In this document: positions 53,603 to 62,079 of the stretch, piece by piece
Layout: each line of letters begins with the position of its first letter
Position numbering within the stretch: position 1 is the first letter of the stretch
Assembly: GCF_000425785.1 (NCBI RefSeq)
Contig: NZ_KE384450.1
Location: 62,001-126,000 of the forward strand
Reading direction: 5' to 3'
Length of the DNA stretch: 64,000 bases
Source of the DNA: Pseudomonas taiwanensis DSM 21245
GTDB taxonomy: Bacteria; Pseudomonadota; Gammaproteobacteria; Pseudomonadales; Pseudomonadaceae
Notes under the pieces: model-generated
What the model was told of the DNA's origin: nothing
Database searches by the model: none
The model's input: only the letters and a program-made list of their open reading frames with translations
Made by a program: the position numbers and the translations under genes

Positions 53603-53648
53603 AAGGTCACCCATGGGCCAGTTCGAGAGCTGGCCCATGGGTGACCTT
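53603..53648. repeat. 19-bp perfect inverted repeat
   Basis: AAGGTCACCCATGGGCCAG (53603-53621) is exactly inverted at 53630-53648, separated by 8 bases. It lies between the convergent short mgtE and rlmI genes. Only a weak T tract follows, and it differs from the REP families seen elsewhere in the window. Confidence 0.85.
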
Positions 53649-53666
53649 GGTTCTTTCAGGCTTTCA

Positions 53667-54863
53667 TCAGCTGTTGGGCAGCAACCGGCACGTAATGCTC
53701 TTGATATAGCGGGTTTCGGCAATGGCCGGATGCACCGGGTGGTCCGGGCCTTGGCCGCCGCGTTCGAGCAGCTGCATGTTGCGGTCCAGGTGGCGGGCGC
53801 TGGTCAACAGGATGTTGTGCAGGTCGTCCTCGGGCAGGTGCATCGAGCAGGAGGCGCTGACCAGGATGCCGTCCTTGGTCAGCATGCGCATGGCCTGTTC
53901 ATTCAGGCGGCGGTAGGCCGCTTCGCCGTTTTTCAGGTCCTTCTTGCGCTTGATGAACGCGGGTGGGTCGGCAATGATCACGTCGAAGCGTTCTTCGGCG
54001 GCCTTGAGCTCACGCAATGCCTCGAAGACATCGCCTTCGATGCAGGTGAGTTTTTCGCTGATACCGTTGAGCGCGGCATTGCGCTCCACGCCATCCAGGG
54101 CGAAGCCCGAAGCATCGACGCAGAACACTTCGCTGGCGCCGAAAGCGCCGGCTTGCACACCCCAGCCTCCGATGTAGCTGAACAGGTCGAGCACGCGCTT
54201 GCCCTTCACGTAGGGGGCCAGGCGTGCACGGTTCATGCGATGGTCGTAGAACCAGCCGGTCTTCTGGCCTTCACGTACCGGGGCCTCGAACTTCACGCCG
54301 TTTTCTTCCAGCGGCACCCAGTCCGGAACTTCGCCGTAGACGGTCTCGACGTAGCGCTGCAGGTCTTCTGCATCACGCGCGGCGGAATCGTTCTTGAACA
54401 GGATGCCGCTGGGCTTGAGCACCTGGACCAGTGCCGCGATGACGTCATCCTTGTGCAGTTCCATGGTGGCCGACGCCAGCTGAACCACAAGGATGTCGAA
54501 GAAGCGGTCGACCACCAGGCCTGGCAGCATGTCGGAATCGCCATAGACCAGGCGGTAGCACGGTTGCTCGAACAGGCGCTCGCGCAACGACAGGGCGACG
54601 TTCAGGCGATGCACCAGCAACGACTTGTCCAGCGGCAGCTTGGCATCGCGCGACAGCAGGCGGGCGCAGATCAGGTTGTTGGGGCTCAGCGCGACGATGC
54701 CCAGCGGTTTGCCGTTGGCTGCCTCGAGGACGGCCTGCTGTCCGGCCTGCAAGCCTTGCAGCGGGGTCGCATTGACGTCGACTTCGTTGCTGTAGACCCA
54801 CAGGTGGCCGGCGCGCAGGCGGCGGTCGGCATTGGCTTTGAGGCGAAGGCTGGGCAGGGACAT
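53667..54863 (-). CDS. rlmI: 23S rRNA m5C methyltransferase RlmI-type
   Basis: 398 residues. An N-terminal PUA-like domain (SLRLKANADRRLRAGHLWVYSNEV) is followed by a central EEHEE-type domain and a SAM-binding Rossmann fold (VLDLFSYIGGWGVQAGAFGASEVFCVDAS). Catalytic motifs are DVIIADPPAF and SASCSMHL with the likely Cys nucleophile. It methylates C1962 of 23S rRNA in E. coli. Genes on both sides are unrelated. Confidence 0.93.
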   Translation of the reverse strand: MSLPSLRLKANADRRLRAGHLWVYSNEVDVNATPLQGLQAGQQAVLEAANGKPLGIVALSPNNLICARLLSRDAKLPLDKSLLVHRLNVALSLRERLFEQPCYRLVYGDSDMLPGLVVDRFFDILVVQLASATMELHKDDVIAALVQVLKPSGILFKNDSAARDAEDLQRYVETVYGEVPDWVPLEENGVKFEAPVREGQKTGWFYDHRMNRARLAPYVKGKRVLDLFSYIGGWGVQAGAFGASEVFCVDASGFALDGVERNAALNGISEKLTCIEGDVFEALRELKAAEERFDVIIADPPAFIKRKKDLKNGEAAYRRLNEQAMRMLTKDGILVSASCSMHLPEDDLHNILLTSARHLDRNMQLLERGGQGPDHPVHPAIAETRYIKSITCRLLPNS

Positions 54864-55018
54864 GACGTCGCTCCGGGAAAAAAAGAGCGGGATTATATCC
54901 TTTTGCTACGGGATCCGGGGCCAGGCGCGACAAAGTGGCGGCTGTACCGACAGGAATACGCGGCGCCGGCACGGTTCATCTGGGTTAGAATCCCCTCGAC
55001 CTTCACGAGTGTGCACGT

Positions 55019-55888
55019 ATGTCCCAAGAACTCAGCGCCGAGCAGATCCAGCAAGCCTTGCAAGGCATCACCATTCCGCCGCAACCGCAGATCATGGTCG
55101 ATTTGCAGTTCGAGCAGTACATGCCTGACCCGGACCTGGAAACCATCGCCAAGCTGATTTCCCAGGACCCAGGCCTTTCGGGCGCCTTGCTCAAACTGGT
55201 GAACTCCCCGCAGTTCGGCCTCTCCAACAAGATTGGCTCGATCCAACGTGCGGTGAACCTGCTGGGCAGCCGCTCGATCATCAACCTGATCAACGCCCAG
55301 TCGATCAAGGGTGAAATGAGCGACGAAACCATCGTTACCTTGAACCGCTTCTGGGACACCGCCCAGGATGTGGCCATGACCTGCCTGACGCTGGCCAAGC
55401 GTACCGGTATCCAGGCCGTGGACGAGGCCTACACGCTCGGGCTGTTCCACGATTGCGGCGTACCGCTGATGCTCAAGCGCTTCCCCAACTACATGGATGT
55501 GCTTGAAGAGGCCTACGCCCAAGCCGGTGAAGAAACCCGCGTGGTCGATACCGAAAACCGGGCCTTCAACACCAACCACTCGGTGGTCGGCTACTTCACC
55601 GCCAAGTCCTGGCGCCTGCCAGAGCACATCAGCGGGGCCATCGCCAACCACCACAACGCCTTGGCGGTGTTCCGCGACGAATCCTCGCGCAATGCCCAGA
55701 CCCAGCTGAAGAACCTGCTCGCGGTGCTGAAGATGGCCGAGCATATCTGCGCCTCGTATCGCGTGCTGGGTAATCAGGCCGTCGACCATGAGTGGAATGC
55801 GCTCGGCCCGCTGGTCCTCGATTACATCGGGTTGTCGGAGTACGACTTCGAGAACCTCAAGCAGACCCTGCGCGAGTTGGGGCACTGA
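55019..55888 (+). CDS. HDOD-domain signalling protein
   Basis: 289 residues that are essentially a single HDOD domain with a longer C-terminus. Family segments are FEQYMPDPDLETIAKLISQDPGLSGALLKLVNSPQFGL, IQRAVNLLGSRSIINLINAQSIKG and GLFHDCGVPLML. The HD pair is not arranged for metal catalysis as in true phosphodiesterases. It lies 3 bases before mutM, so the two are co-transcribed. Its partners are unknown. Confidence 0.9.
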   Translation: MSQELSAEQIQQALQGITIPPQPQIMVDLQFEQYMPDPDLETIAKLISQDPGLSGALLKLVNSPQFGLSNKIGSIQRAVNLLGSRSIINLINAQSIKGEMSDETIVTLNRFWDTAQDVAMTCLTLAKRTGIQAVDEAYTLGLFHDCGVPLMLKRFPNYMDVLEEAYAQAGEETRVVDTENRAFNTNHSVVGYFTAKSWRLPEHISGAIANHHNALAVFRDESSRNAQTQLKNLLAVLKMAEHICASYRVLGNQAVDHEWNALGPLVLDYIGLSEYDFENLKQTLRELGH

Positions 55889-55891
55889 TTC

Positions 55892-56704
55892 ATGCCTGAG
55901 TTACCAGAAGTCGAGACAACCCGACGTGGCATCGAGCCCCATCTGGTTGGCCAGCGTGTCAGCCGGGTAGTCGTGCGTGATCGGCGGCTGCGCTGGCCAA
56001 TCCCTGAGGATCTGGACATACGCCTTTCGGGCCAGCGCATCCTCAGCGTGGAGCGACGCGCCAAGTACCTGCTGATCAACGCAGAGGTTGGCACCTTGAT
56101 CAGCCACCTTGGGATGTCGGGGAACTTGCGCCTGGTCGAATTGGGGGCGCCGGCGGCCAAGCATGAGCATGTCGACATCGAGCTGGAATCGGGGCTGATG
56201 CTGCGCTACACCGACCCGCGCCGCTTCGGCGCGATGCTCTGGAGCCTCGACCCGTTCAATCACGAATTGCTATTGCGCCTGGGGCCGGAGCCGCTGACCG
56301 ACCTGTTCGATGGCGAGCGCCTGTTCCAGCTTTCCCGCGGGCGCTCGATGGCCGTGAAACCGTTCATCATGGACAACGCCGTGGTGGTAGGGGTGGGCAA
56401 CATCTACGCCACCGAGGCGCTGTTCGCCGCCGGTATCGACCCACGCAGAGAGGCGGGCGGCATCTCGCGGGCCCGTTACTTGAAGCTGGCCATCGAGATC
56501 AAACGGGTGCTGGCCGCAGCCATCGAACAAGGTGGCACGACGCTGCGCGACTTCATCGGTGGCGACGGGCAGCCTGGGTACTTCCAGCAGGAGCTGTTCG
56601 TGTATGGCCGAGGCGAACTGCCGTGCAAGGTGTGCGGGACGACCTTGCGAGAGGTTAAGCTGGGACAGCGGGCCAGCGTGTACTGCCCGCGCTGCCAGCG
56701 CTGA
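55892..56704 (+). CDS. mutM: Formamidopyrimidine-DNA glycosylase
   Basis: 270 residues. The N-terminal PELPEVETTRRGI contains the catalytic proline and glutamate. Further motifs are HLGMSGNLRL, DPRRFG, and the C-terminal zinc finger (CKVCGTTL...YCPRCQ) for DNA binding. It removes 8-oxoguanine and formamidopyrimidines. A REP-like hairpin follows. Confidence 0.96.
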   Translation: MPELPEVETTRRGIEPHLVGQRVSRVVVRDRRLRWPIPEDLDIRLSGQRILSVERRAKYLLINAEVGTLISHLGMSGNLRLVELGAPAAKHEHVDIELESGLMLRYTDPRRFGAMLWSLDPFNHELLLRLGPEPLTDLFDGERLFQLSRGRSMAVKPFIMDNAVVVGVGNIYATEALFAAGIDPRREAGGISRARYLKLAIEIKRVLAAAIEQGGTTLRDFIGGDGQPGYFQQELFVYGRGELPCKVCGTTLREVKLGQRASVYCPRCQR

Positions 56705-56717
56705 ATTCCAAGGCTAG

Positions 56718-56737
56718 ATCGCCGGCAAGCCGGCGAT
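56718..56737. repeat. REP-like hairpin between mutM and ferredoxin gene
   Basis: ATCGCCGGC and GCCGGCGAT flank AA, a perfect 9-bp stem. It has the same core as the repeats at 19252 and 32423. Confidence 0.75.
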
Positions 56738-56744
56738 GGCGGCA

Positions 56745-56996
56745 TCACGCTTTACCGGTGATCCGCCGGTACTTGGCCATCAGCTCATCATGGGTTTCTG
56801 GATGGGCCTCATCCAGCGGAATGCAATCTACCGGGCAGACTTGCTGGCACTGCGGCTCGTCGTAGTGGCCGACGCACTGGGTGCACAGATTGGGGTCGAT
56901 CACGTAGATCTCTTCGCCTTGGGAGATTGCCTCGTTCGGGCACTCGGGTTCGCAGACGTCGCAGTTGATGCAATCGTCGGTGATGATCAGGGACAT
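56745..56996 (-). CDS. YfhL-type 4Fe-4S dicluster ferredoxin
   Basis: 83 residues. Two cysteine clusters are visible: CINCDVCEPECP near residue 9 and CTQCVGHYDEPQCQQVCPVDC near 38. The longer spacing in the second cluster and the C-terminal tail are the YfhL/Fdx form common beside coaD in Pseudomonas. It is a cytoplasmic low-potential electron carrier; its partners are not known. coaD lies upstream on the same strand about 110 bp away. Confidence 0.93.
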   Translation of the reverse strand: MSLIITDDCINCDVCEPECPNEAISQGEEIYVIDPNLCTQCVGHYDEPQCQQVCPVDCIPLDEAHPETHDELMAKYRRITGKA

Positions 56997-57060
56997 TGGG
57001 ACTCCGGCCGGGGCTCACAGCCCGGGCATGTTCAACGCGGTAGGCACAATTGTGCCGCAT

Positions 57061-57087
57061 TCGCGCCCGCAGTGCACGCGGGCGCGA
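57061..57087 (-). terminator. Hairpin after coaD
   Basis: TCGCGCCCGC (57061-57070) and GCGGGCGCGA (57078-57087) form a perfect 10-bp stem with a 7-base loop, just after the coaD stop on the minus strand. No strong T tract is seen. Confidence 0.6.
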
Positions 57088-57104
57088 TGGTCAGGCGATG
57101 AGGG

Positions 57105-57584
57105 TTACTTCTTGAAGCGTTCGGTCAGGGCGTCGGCCACCGCTGGGTGGACGAACTTGCTGATGTCCCCGCCCAGCGCTGCGATCTCCCGGACCAGCGT
57201 CGAAGAGATGAACGAATAACGCTCCGATGGCGTCAGGAACAGGCTCTCGACATCGGGTGCCAGTTGCCGGTTCATGTTCGCCAGCTGGAACTCGTATTCG
57301 AAGTCGGACACTGCACGCAGGCCACGCAGGAAGACGTTGGCGTTCTGTTCCTTGGCAAAATGCGCCAACAGGGTGGAGAAGCCGATGACTTCGACATTGG
57401 GCAGGTGCTTGGTGACCTCACGGGCCAGCTCTACCCGTTGTTCCAGTGGGAACAGGGGGTTTTTCTTGGGGCTGGCCGCCACCGCGATGATCACATGGTC
57501 GAACAGGCGCGAAGCGCGTTCGACCAGGTCGCCATGGCCCTTGGTAATGGGGTCGAAAGTACCCGGGTACAACACTCGGTTCAT
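57105..57584 (-). CDS. coaD: Phosphopantetheine adenylyltransferase
   Basis: 159 residues from ATG 57584, the usual length. Nucleotidyl-transferase motifs are PGTFDPITKGHGDLV (TxGH) and the C-terminal SERYSFISSTLVREIAALGG (ISSTxxR). GLRAVSDFEYEFQLANMNR is also conserved. It adenylates 4'-phosphopantetheine, the fourth CoA step. A longer frame to 57671 lacks a ribosome site. Confidence 0.96.
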   Translation of the reverse strand: MNRVLYPGTFDPITKGHGDLVERASRLFDHVIIAVAASPKKNPLFPLEQRVELAREVTKHLPNVEVIGFSTLLAHFAKEQNANVFLRGLRAVSDFEYEFQLANMNRQLAPDVESLFLTPSERYSFISSTLVREIAALGGDISKFVHPAVADALTERFKK

Positions 57585-57695
57585 CGCGTCATCCTGGCTG
57601 GAGTGCGTTGGGGAGTCGGATGGTAGCGCAGCGACTGCGCCCGGCCAAGTCGCGCGGCCGGAAGTTGGCACTATAGACAGAGGGGGCGCAGGTTG

Positions 57696-59294
57696 TCATG
57701 CGCCCTGTGCCAGCCGGGTAATCAGGGCATCGGTGAGCTTGGCGCTAATGGCGTAGACCGATAGCTGCGGGTTGGCACCGATGCTGGTGGGAAACAGTGA
57801 ACCGTCGTGAATCGACAGGTTTTCCAGCTGGTGATGTCGGCCCAGGCTGTCGCACACCGCTTGGCGCGGGTCCTCGCCCAGCGCGCAGCCGCCCATGACG
57901 TGGGCGCTGCCAAGGCGGGTACGGAAAAGCTCCAGGCGCAGGCCATCGATCAGGGTCAGGGCCTGTTGCGGGTTGTCGACATAGCGGGCATCGCTATGTA
58001 CGGGGGCTACCTGTCTCGCTCCAGCGGCGAACTGGATCTGCGCCATGCTTCGATAGGCCCGCCGCAGGCCGTCGCGCAGGTAGTCGGTGACGGGGTAGTC
58101 GAGCACAGGCGAGCCGTCGCCCCGCAGTTCCACTTCTCCCCCTTGGCTCTGCGGATGAAAACCGTCACGCAGCAACGCCAGCATGACATGGGTGTGGGGC
58201 AGGTCAGCCATGCGCTGGGCGTTCTCGGCGCCATACCCGCCCAGCAAGGTGCTGGCCAGGGCCGGGTGCAACGGTGGTACCTCCAGTTTGTAGCCCACAG
58301 GGCCGTCGGTACCGTCCTGCCACTGGAAGTGGTCGCTATAGATGGATTGCGGGGCGCCGTAATAAGGGTCGATGCGCGCGTCGAAGCGTGCTGCGCTGAA
58401 GTTCACCAAGTGCAGGAAGGTGCGTTTGCCCAGGCGCTTGTGCGGGTCGGGGGCTTGCGAGCGCAGCAGCAGGGCGGGGCTGTTGATGCCGCCGCCGGCG
58501 AGAACGAAGTGTCGGGCACGAACCGTGATCTGCCGGCCGTTGGGGTGCACTCCCTGAGCGTCGAGCGCCTGGCAGTGCAGTTGCACGATGCGTTCTCCGT
58601 TGTGTTCCAAGCGCACGGCCCGCGCCAGGTAAAGCAGCTCGCCCCCGTTGTCGAGGGTGGCCGGGATATGGGTCACCAGCATCGACTGCTTGGCATTGAC
58701 CGGGCAGCCCATGCCGCAGTAACCCAGGTTCCAGCAGCCGCGCACGTTGCGTGGGATCACCGCCCAGCGGTAGCCTAGGCTTTCGCAGCCACGGCGCAAG
58801 ACGTCATTGTTGGCATTCGGGGGCACGGCCCAGGGGGTGATTCCCAGTTGTTGCTCCACACGCTCGAACCACGGCTTCAGCACGTCCTCGGCCAGCCCTT
58901 TCACGGCATGTTCCCTGGCCCAGTGCGCCAGGGTCTGGGGCGGCGTACGGAAGCTGGAAGTCCAGTTGACCAGCGTGGTACCGCCCACTGCACGGCCTTG
59001 GAGGATAGTGATGGCGCCATCCTTGCTCATTCGCCCCAACCCTTCCTGATACAGACTGGCGTAGGCCTCATCCTCCAGCAGGTGGAAGTCGCTGCTGGTC
59101 TTGAGCGGGCCTTCTTCGATCAGCAGTACCTTGAATCCGGCTTCGGCGAGCATGTGCGCGCTGGTAGCGCCGCCCGCGCCGCTGCCGATGATGGCGATAT
59201 CGGCCTGCAGGCTCAGGTCGTGCTCCAGACGCGAGCCGTCGTGGGTGATCCAGCCGCGTTCGAGGCCTTGACGAAACGGGTCGATGACAGGCAT
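57696..59294 (-). CDS. GMC-family flavoprotein oxidoreductase
   Basis: 532 residues. The FAD-binding GSGAGGATSAHMLAEAGFKVLLIEEG lies near residue 36. A GRAVGGTTLVNWTSSFR motif and a CGMGCPVNAKQSML stretch resemble the large subunits of alcohol/gluconate dehydrogenases. The C-terminal NPQLSVYAISAKL is the GMC signature. There is no signal peptide, so export would depend on its Tat-tagged partner encoded upstream. It probably oxidises an alcohol to an aldehyde. It is the last gene of the three-gene operon. Confidence 0.9.
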   Translation of the reverse strand: MPVIDPFRQGLERGWITHDGSRLEHDLSLQADIAIIGSGAGGATSAHMLAEAGFKVLLIEEGPLKTSSDFHLLEDEAYASLYQEGLGRMSKDGAITILQGRAVGGTTLVNWTSSFRTPPQTLAHWAREHAVKGLAEDVLKPWFERVEQQLGITPWAVPPNANNDVLRRGCESLGYRWAVIPRNVRGCWNLGYCGMGCPVNAKQSMLVTHIPATLDNGGELLYLARAVRLEHNGERIVQLHCQALDAQGVHPNGRQITVRARHFVLAGGGINSPALLLRSQAPDPHKRLGKRTFLHLVNFSAARFDARIDPYYGAPQSIYSDHFQWQDGTDGPVGYKLEVPPLHPALASTLLGGYGAENAQRMADLPHTHVMLALLRDGFHPQSQGGEVELRGDGSPVLDYPVTDYLRDGLRRAYRSMAQIQFAAGARQVAPVHSDARYVDNPQQALTLIDGLRLELFRTRLGSAHVMGGCALGEDPRQAVCDSLGRHHQLENLSIHDGSLFPTSIGANPQLSVYAISAKLTDALITRLAQGA

Positions 59295-59316
59295 TGGCGA
59301 TGCTCTTGTTGGGGGG

Positions 59317-59802
59317 TCAAATGTTCGGGGGGCCTGGGTAGCCGCACGCGGCCCAGGCTTCGGGCCGTTCGTACCAGGCCATCAGCAGCAGTTGCAGCAA
59401 GGATGAGTGGCCCATGCGTAGCAGGTTCAGCGAACTGTCCTGCCAGCGTTGCAGAAAGGCATTCACCTGCTGGGCGTCGGCCTGTTCCCAGCTACCCCAG
59501 ATGCCTGTCAGTGGGCCGCGGGTGAGGGGCAGGCTCAGCACATCGAACAGCTGCCGGGTGAGCTTGAGCATCTCTGGCGACAATGCCGCCAACGTGTGAT
59601 CGAGGCTGTGCAGCACCAGCTCCCGTGACGCTCGTGTACCCGCCAGCACCACGGGAATCAGGGCCTGAAGCACAGGCACATCGTCGTCTCGCAGCACCTG
59701 GAAGCCCGCCGCGGGCAATTGGGACGTGCAGCCGACCAGGCTGGTGGTGGCCAGAAACGCACTGGCGCCCAGGCTGAAACGCAGCAGATCGCGGCGATGC
59801 AT
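59317..59802 (-). CDS. Twin-arginine signal lipoprotein, small subunit of a GMC dehydrogenase
   Basis: 161 residues. MHRRDLLRFSLGASAFLATTSLVGC has a twin-arginine motif followed by a lipobox (LVGC) with Cys at about 25. The mature part is helical and resembles gluconate 2-dehydrogenase subunit 3 (DDDVPVLQALIPVVLAGT). It lies 22 bp before the GMC gene in the operon, so it is probably the export carrier and anchor of that flavoprotein. No cytochrome subunit gene is nearby. Confidence 0.8.
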   Translation of the reverse strand: MHRRDLLRFSLGASAFLATTSLVGCTSQLPAAGFQVLRDDDVPVLQALIPVVLAGTRASRELVLHSLDHTLAALSPEMLKLTRQLFDVLSLPLTRGPLTGIWGSWEQADAQQVNAFLQRWQDSSLNLLRMGHSSLLQLLLMAWYERPEAWAACGYPGPPNI

Positions 59803-59811
59803 GGGCGGCCC

Positions 59812-61242
59812 TCAGCGGATGAACAGCTTGTAGATCAAGCGCTGCACGGCTTTGCCATAGGGCGGGTAGATCAGTCGAGCCGTGTTCAGGCGCTGTTTGG
59901 CCAGCACTGCCTTGGCCTTGCTGAAGGTCTGAAACCCCTCCAAACCATGGTAGTGCCCCATCCCCGAGGGCCCGATACCGCCGAAGGGCAGGTCGTCCTG
60001 AGCGACATGCAGCAAGGTGTCGTTCAGGCACACGCCGCCCGAGTGGCTATGGCGCAGGACGTGCTCCTGTTCGCTGCGCTCGTAACCGAAGTAGTAAAGC
60101 GACAGCGGGCGCGGGCGCTGGTTGATGTAGCTGAGGGCGTCGTCGAGGGTGTCATAGGGCACCACAGGTAGCAGCGGGCCGAAGATTTCGTCCTGCATCA
60201 CGATCATGTCGTCGTTCACACCCAGCAACAGGTGCGGCGGCAGGCGTCGGCCCTGCCGGGTTTCGTCCGGATACAGGTCGATGACCTGTGCCCCTTTGTG
60301 CCGGGCATCGTCCAGCAAGCCTTGCAGGCGTTGCAGTTGTCGCGGGTTGATGATTGCGCTGTAGTCGCGGTTGTCGGCAATCGTGGGATAGAAGCGTCGA
60401 ACGGCGCGGCGGTAGGCATCGCTGAAGCCATCGAGCCGATCACGGGGCACAAGGACGTAATCAGGGGCGACGCAGGTCTGGCCAGCATTGAGGGTCTTGC
60501 CGAAGGCGATACGCTCGGCAGCGGCATCCAGCGGGACCGTGGCCGAGACGATGGCCGGTGATTTGCCGCCCAGCTCAAGCGTTACCGGCGTCAGGTTGTG
60601 GGCCGCGGCCAGCATCACCTGTCGACCGATGCTGGTGGCACCGGTGAACAGCAGATGGTCGAACGGCAGGCGGGCAAAAGCCTGGGCGACCTCGACCTCT
60701 CCCAGTACCACGCTGACCAGGTCGCTGGGGAACACCCGTTCCAGCGTTGTCTTGAGGGCCAGTGCGCTGGCGGGTGTGGCCTCGCTGAGCTTGAGCATGA
60801 CGCGGTTGCCCGCTGCCAGGGCGCAGGTGAGCGGCCCGATGGCAAGGAACAATGGGTAGTTCCACGGCACGATCACGCCCACTACGCCCAACGGCTGGTA
60901 CAACACCTGGGCCTTGGCGGGCTGGAAGGCGAGTCCAACCTTTCGGCGGCTTGGGCGCATCCAGCCGTGCAGGTGACGCTCGGCATGGCGCAGGCCCTGT
61001 ACCGAGGGCAGCAGTTCCGCCAGCAGCGTTTCATCGGCACTACGGCCGTCGAAGTCGGTGTCGATCGCCGCGACCAACCGGTCCTGGTCCGCCAGCAGAG
61101 CCTCGCGCAGGCTCTTGAGCCACTGTCGTCGCTGGGCCTCAGGGGGCATGGGGTTGCCGGCGAATGCCTGGCGCTGGGCGGCGAACGTCGCCGCCAGGTC
61201 GGTGTCGGAATTCACGGGAGGCAAGGCGATGGACGAGGACAT
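59812..61242 (-). CDS. Coniferyl-aldehyde-dehydrogenase-type ALDH
   Basis: 476 residues. The ALDH motifs VIVPWNYPLFLAIGPLTCALAAGN, LELGGKSPAIV (general-base Glu) and NAGQTCVAPDYVLVP (catalytic Cys) are complete. The long hydrophobic, basic tail (RLIYPPYGKAVQRLIYKLFIR) resembles CalB and other membrane-associated aldehyde dehydrogenases. As the first gene of the GMC operon it likely finishes the oxidation of the aldehyde made by the GMC enzyme. It is divergent from a TetR gene. Confidence 0.92.
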   Translation of the reverse strand: MSSSIALPPVNSDTDLAATFAAQRQAFAGNPMPPEAQRRQWLKSLREALLADQDRLVAAIDTDFDGRSADETLLAELLPSVQGLRHAERHLHGWMRPSRRKVGLAFQPAKAQVLYQPLGVVGVIVPWNYPLFLAIGPLTCALAAGNRVMLKLSEATPASALALKTTLERVFPSDLVSVVLGEVEVAQAFARLPFDHLLFTGATSIGRQVMLAAAHNLTPVTLELGGKSPAIVSATVPLDAAAERIAFGKTLNAGQTCVAPDYVLVPRDRLDGFSDAYRRAVRRFYPTIADNRDYSAIINPRQLQRLQGLLDDARHKGAQVIDLYPDETRQGRRLPPHLLLGVNDDMIVMQDEIFGPLLPVVPYDTLDDALSYINQRPRPLSLYYFGYERSEQEHVLRHSHSGGVCLNDTLLHVAQDDLPFGGIGPSGMGHYHGLEGFQTFSKAKAVLAKQRLNTARLIYPPYGKAVQRLIYKLFIR

Positions 61243-61286
61243 TTCGGCTCCGGCGCGGCTGAGAGTCTCTAGAGCCTATACTCTAA

Positions 61287-61304
61287 TTCGTACGGTGGTA
61301 CGAA
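61287..61304. promoter_or_regulatory. Palindromic operator in the ALDH/TetR intergenic region
   Basis: TTCGTAC (61287-61293) and GTACGAA (61298-61304) form a perfect 7-bp inverted repeat with a GGTG spacer in the middle of the 136-base divergent gap. A TATACT box lies just upstream (61277-61282). It is the expected site for the TetR regulator, inferred from position. Confidence 0.6.
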
Positions 61305-61378
61305 AATTTCAAGCGGTGATCCGCTGCAATACACCGTAATATGCCCATTAATGGAAGCCCGCAGACTGGGAGCTGAGC

Positions 61379-62044
61379 ATGGCCCCGCGCATAAAGACCC
61401 GAGAGCGCATCGTGCAGAGCAGCCTGGAGCTGTTCAACCAGCAGGGCGAGCGCAGCGTCAGCACCAATCACATTGCTGCATTCATGGAGATTTCGCCCGG
61501 AAACCTCTATTACCACTTCCCCAACAAGCAGGCGATCATCGCCCTGTTGTTCAGCCAGTACGAAGCGCTGGTGGACAGTTTCCTACGCCCACCCCAAGGC
61601 CGTGCGGCGACGGTGGAAGACAAGCGTTTCTATCTCAAGGCATTGCTGGCGGCGATGTGGAACTACCGATTCCTACACCGCGACCTGGAGCACCTGCTCG
61701 ACAGCGACCCGGAGTTAGCCGCCCGTTACAGGCGTTTTTCCGAGCGCTGCCTGCGCCAGGGCCAGGCGATATACCGGGGCTTCGTCGATGCCGGGATCCT
61801 GACCATGGAATCGGCGCAGATCGAGTCGCTCACCATCAACGCCTGGATTGTGCTGACTTCCTGGGTGCGCTTTCTCAGCACCACTCGTGAACATTCCGCG
61901 CACCTGGGTGAAGAAGCATTCAAACGAGGTGTCTATCAGGTACTGGTGCTGGAGCTGGGGTTCGTGACCCGCGAGGCGCGCAGTGCCGTGGATGCGCTGT
62001 GCCAGGAATTCCATGTACCGTTCAACCAGGCCCTGGAGCCATGA
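61379..62044 (+). CDS. TetR-family transcriptional regulator
   Basis: 221 residues. The HTH is RIVQSSLELFNQQGERSVSTNHIAAFMEISPGNLYYHFPNKQAIIALLF (residues about 11-60), followed by a helical ligand domain. It belongs to the group that regulates aldehyde/alcohol dehydrogenase genes and probably represses the divergent operon through the palindrome at 61287. The inducer is unknown. P. aeruginosa PA0367 is the likely syntenic relative. Confidence 0.9.
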   Translation: MAPRIKTRERIVQSSLELFNQQGERSVSTNHIAAFMEISPGNLYYHFPNKQAIIALLFSQYEALVDSFLRPPQGRAATVEDKRFYLKALLAAMWNYRFLHRDLEHLLDSDPELAARYRRFSERCLRQGQAIYRGFVDAGILTMESAQIESLTINAWIVLTSWVRFLSTTREHSAHLGEEAFKRGVYQVLVLELGFVTREARSAVDALCQEFHVPFNQALEP

Positions 62045-62079
62045 ACCAGGGCTTATCTGCCATTGTTCAGGAGACTGTC

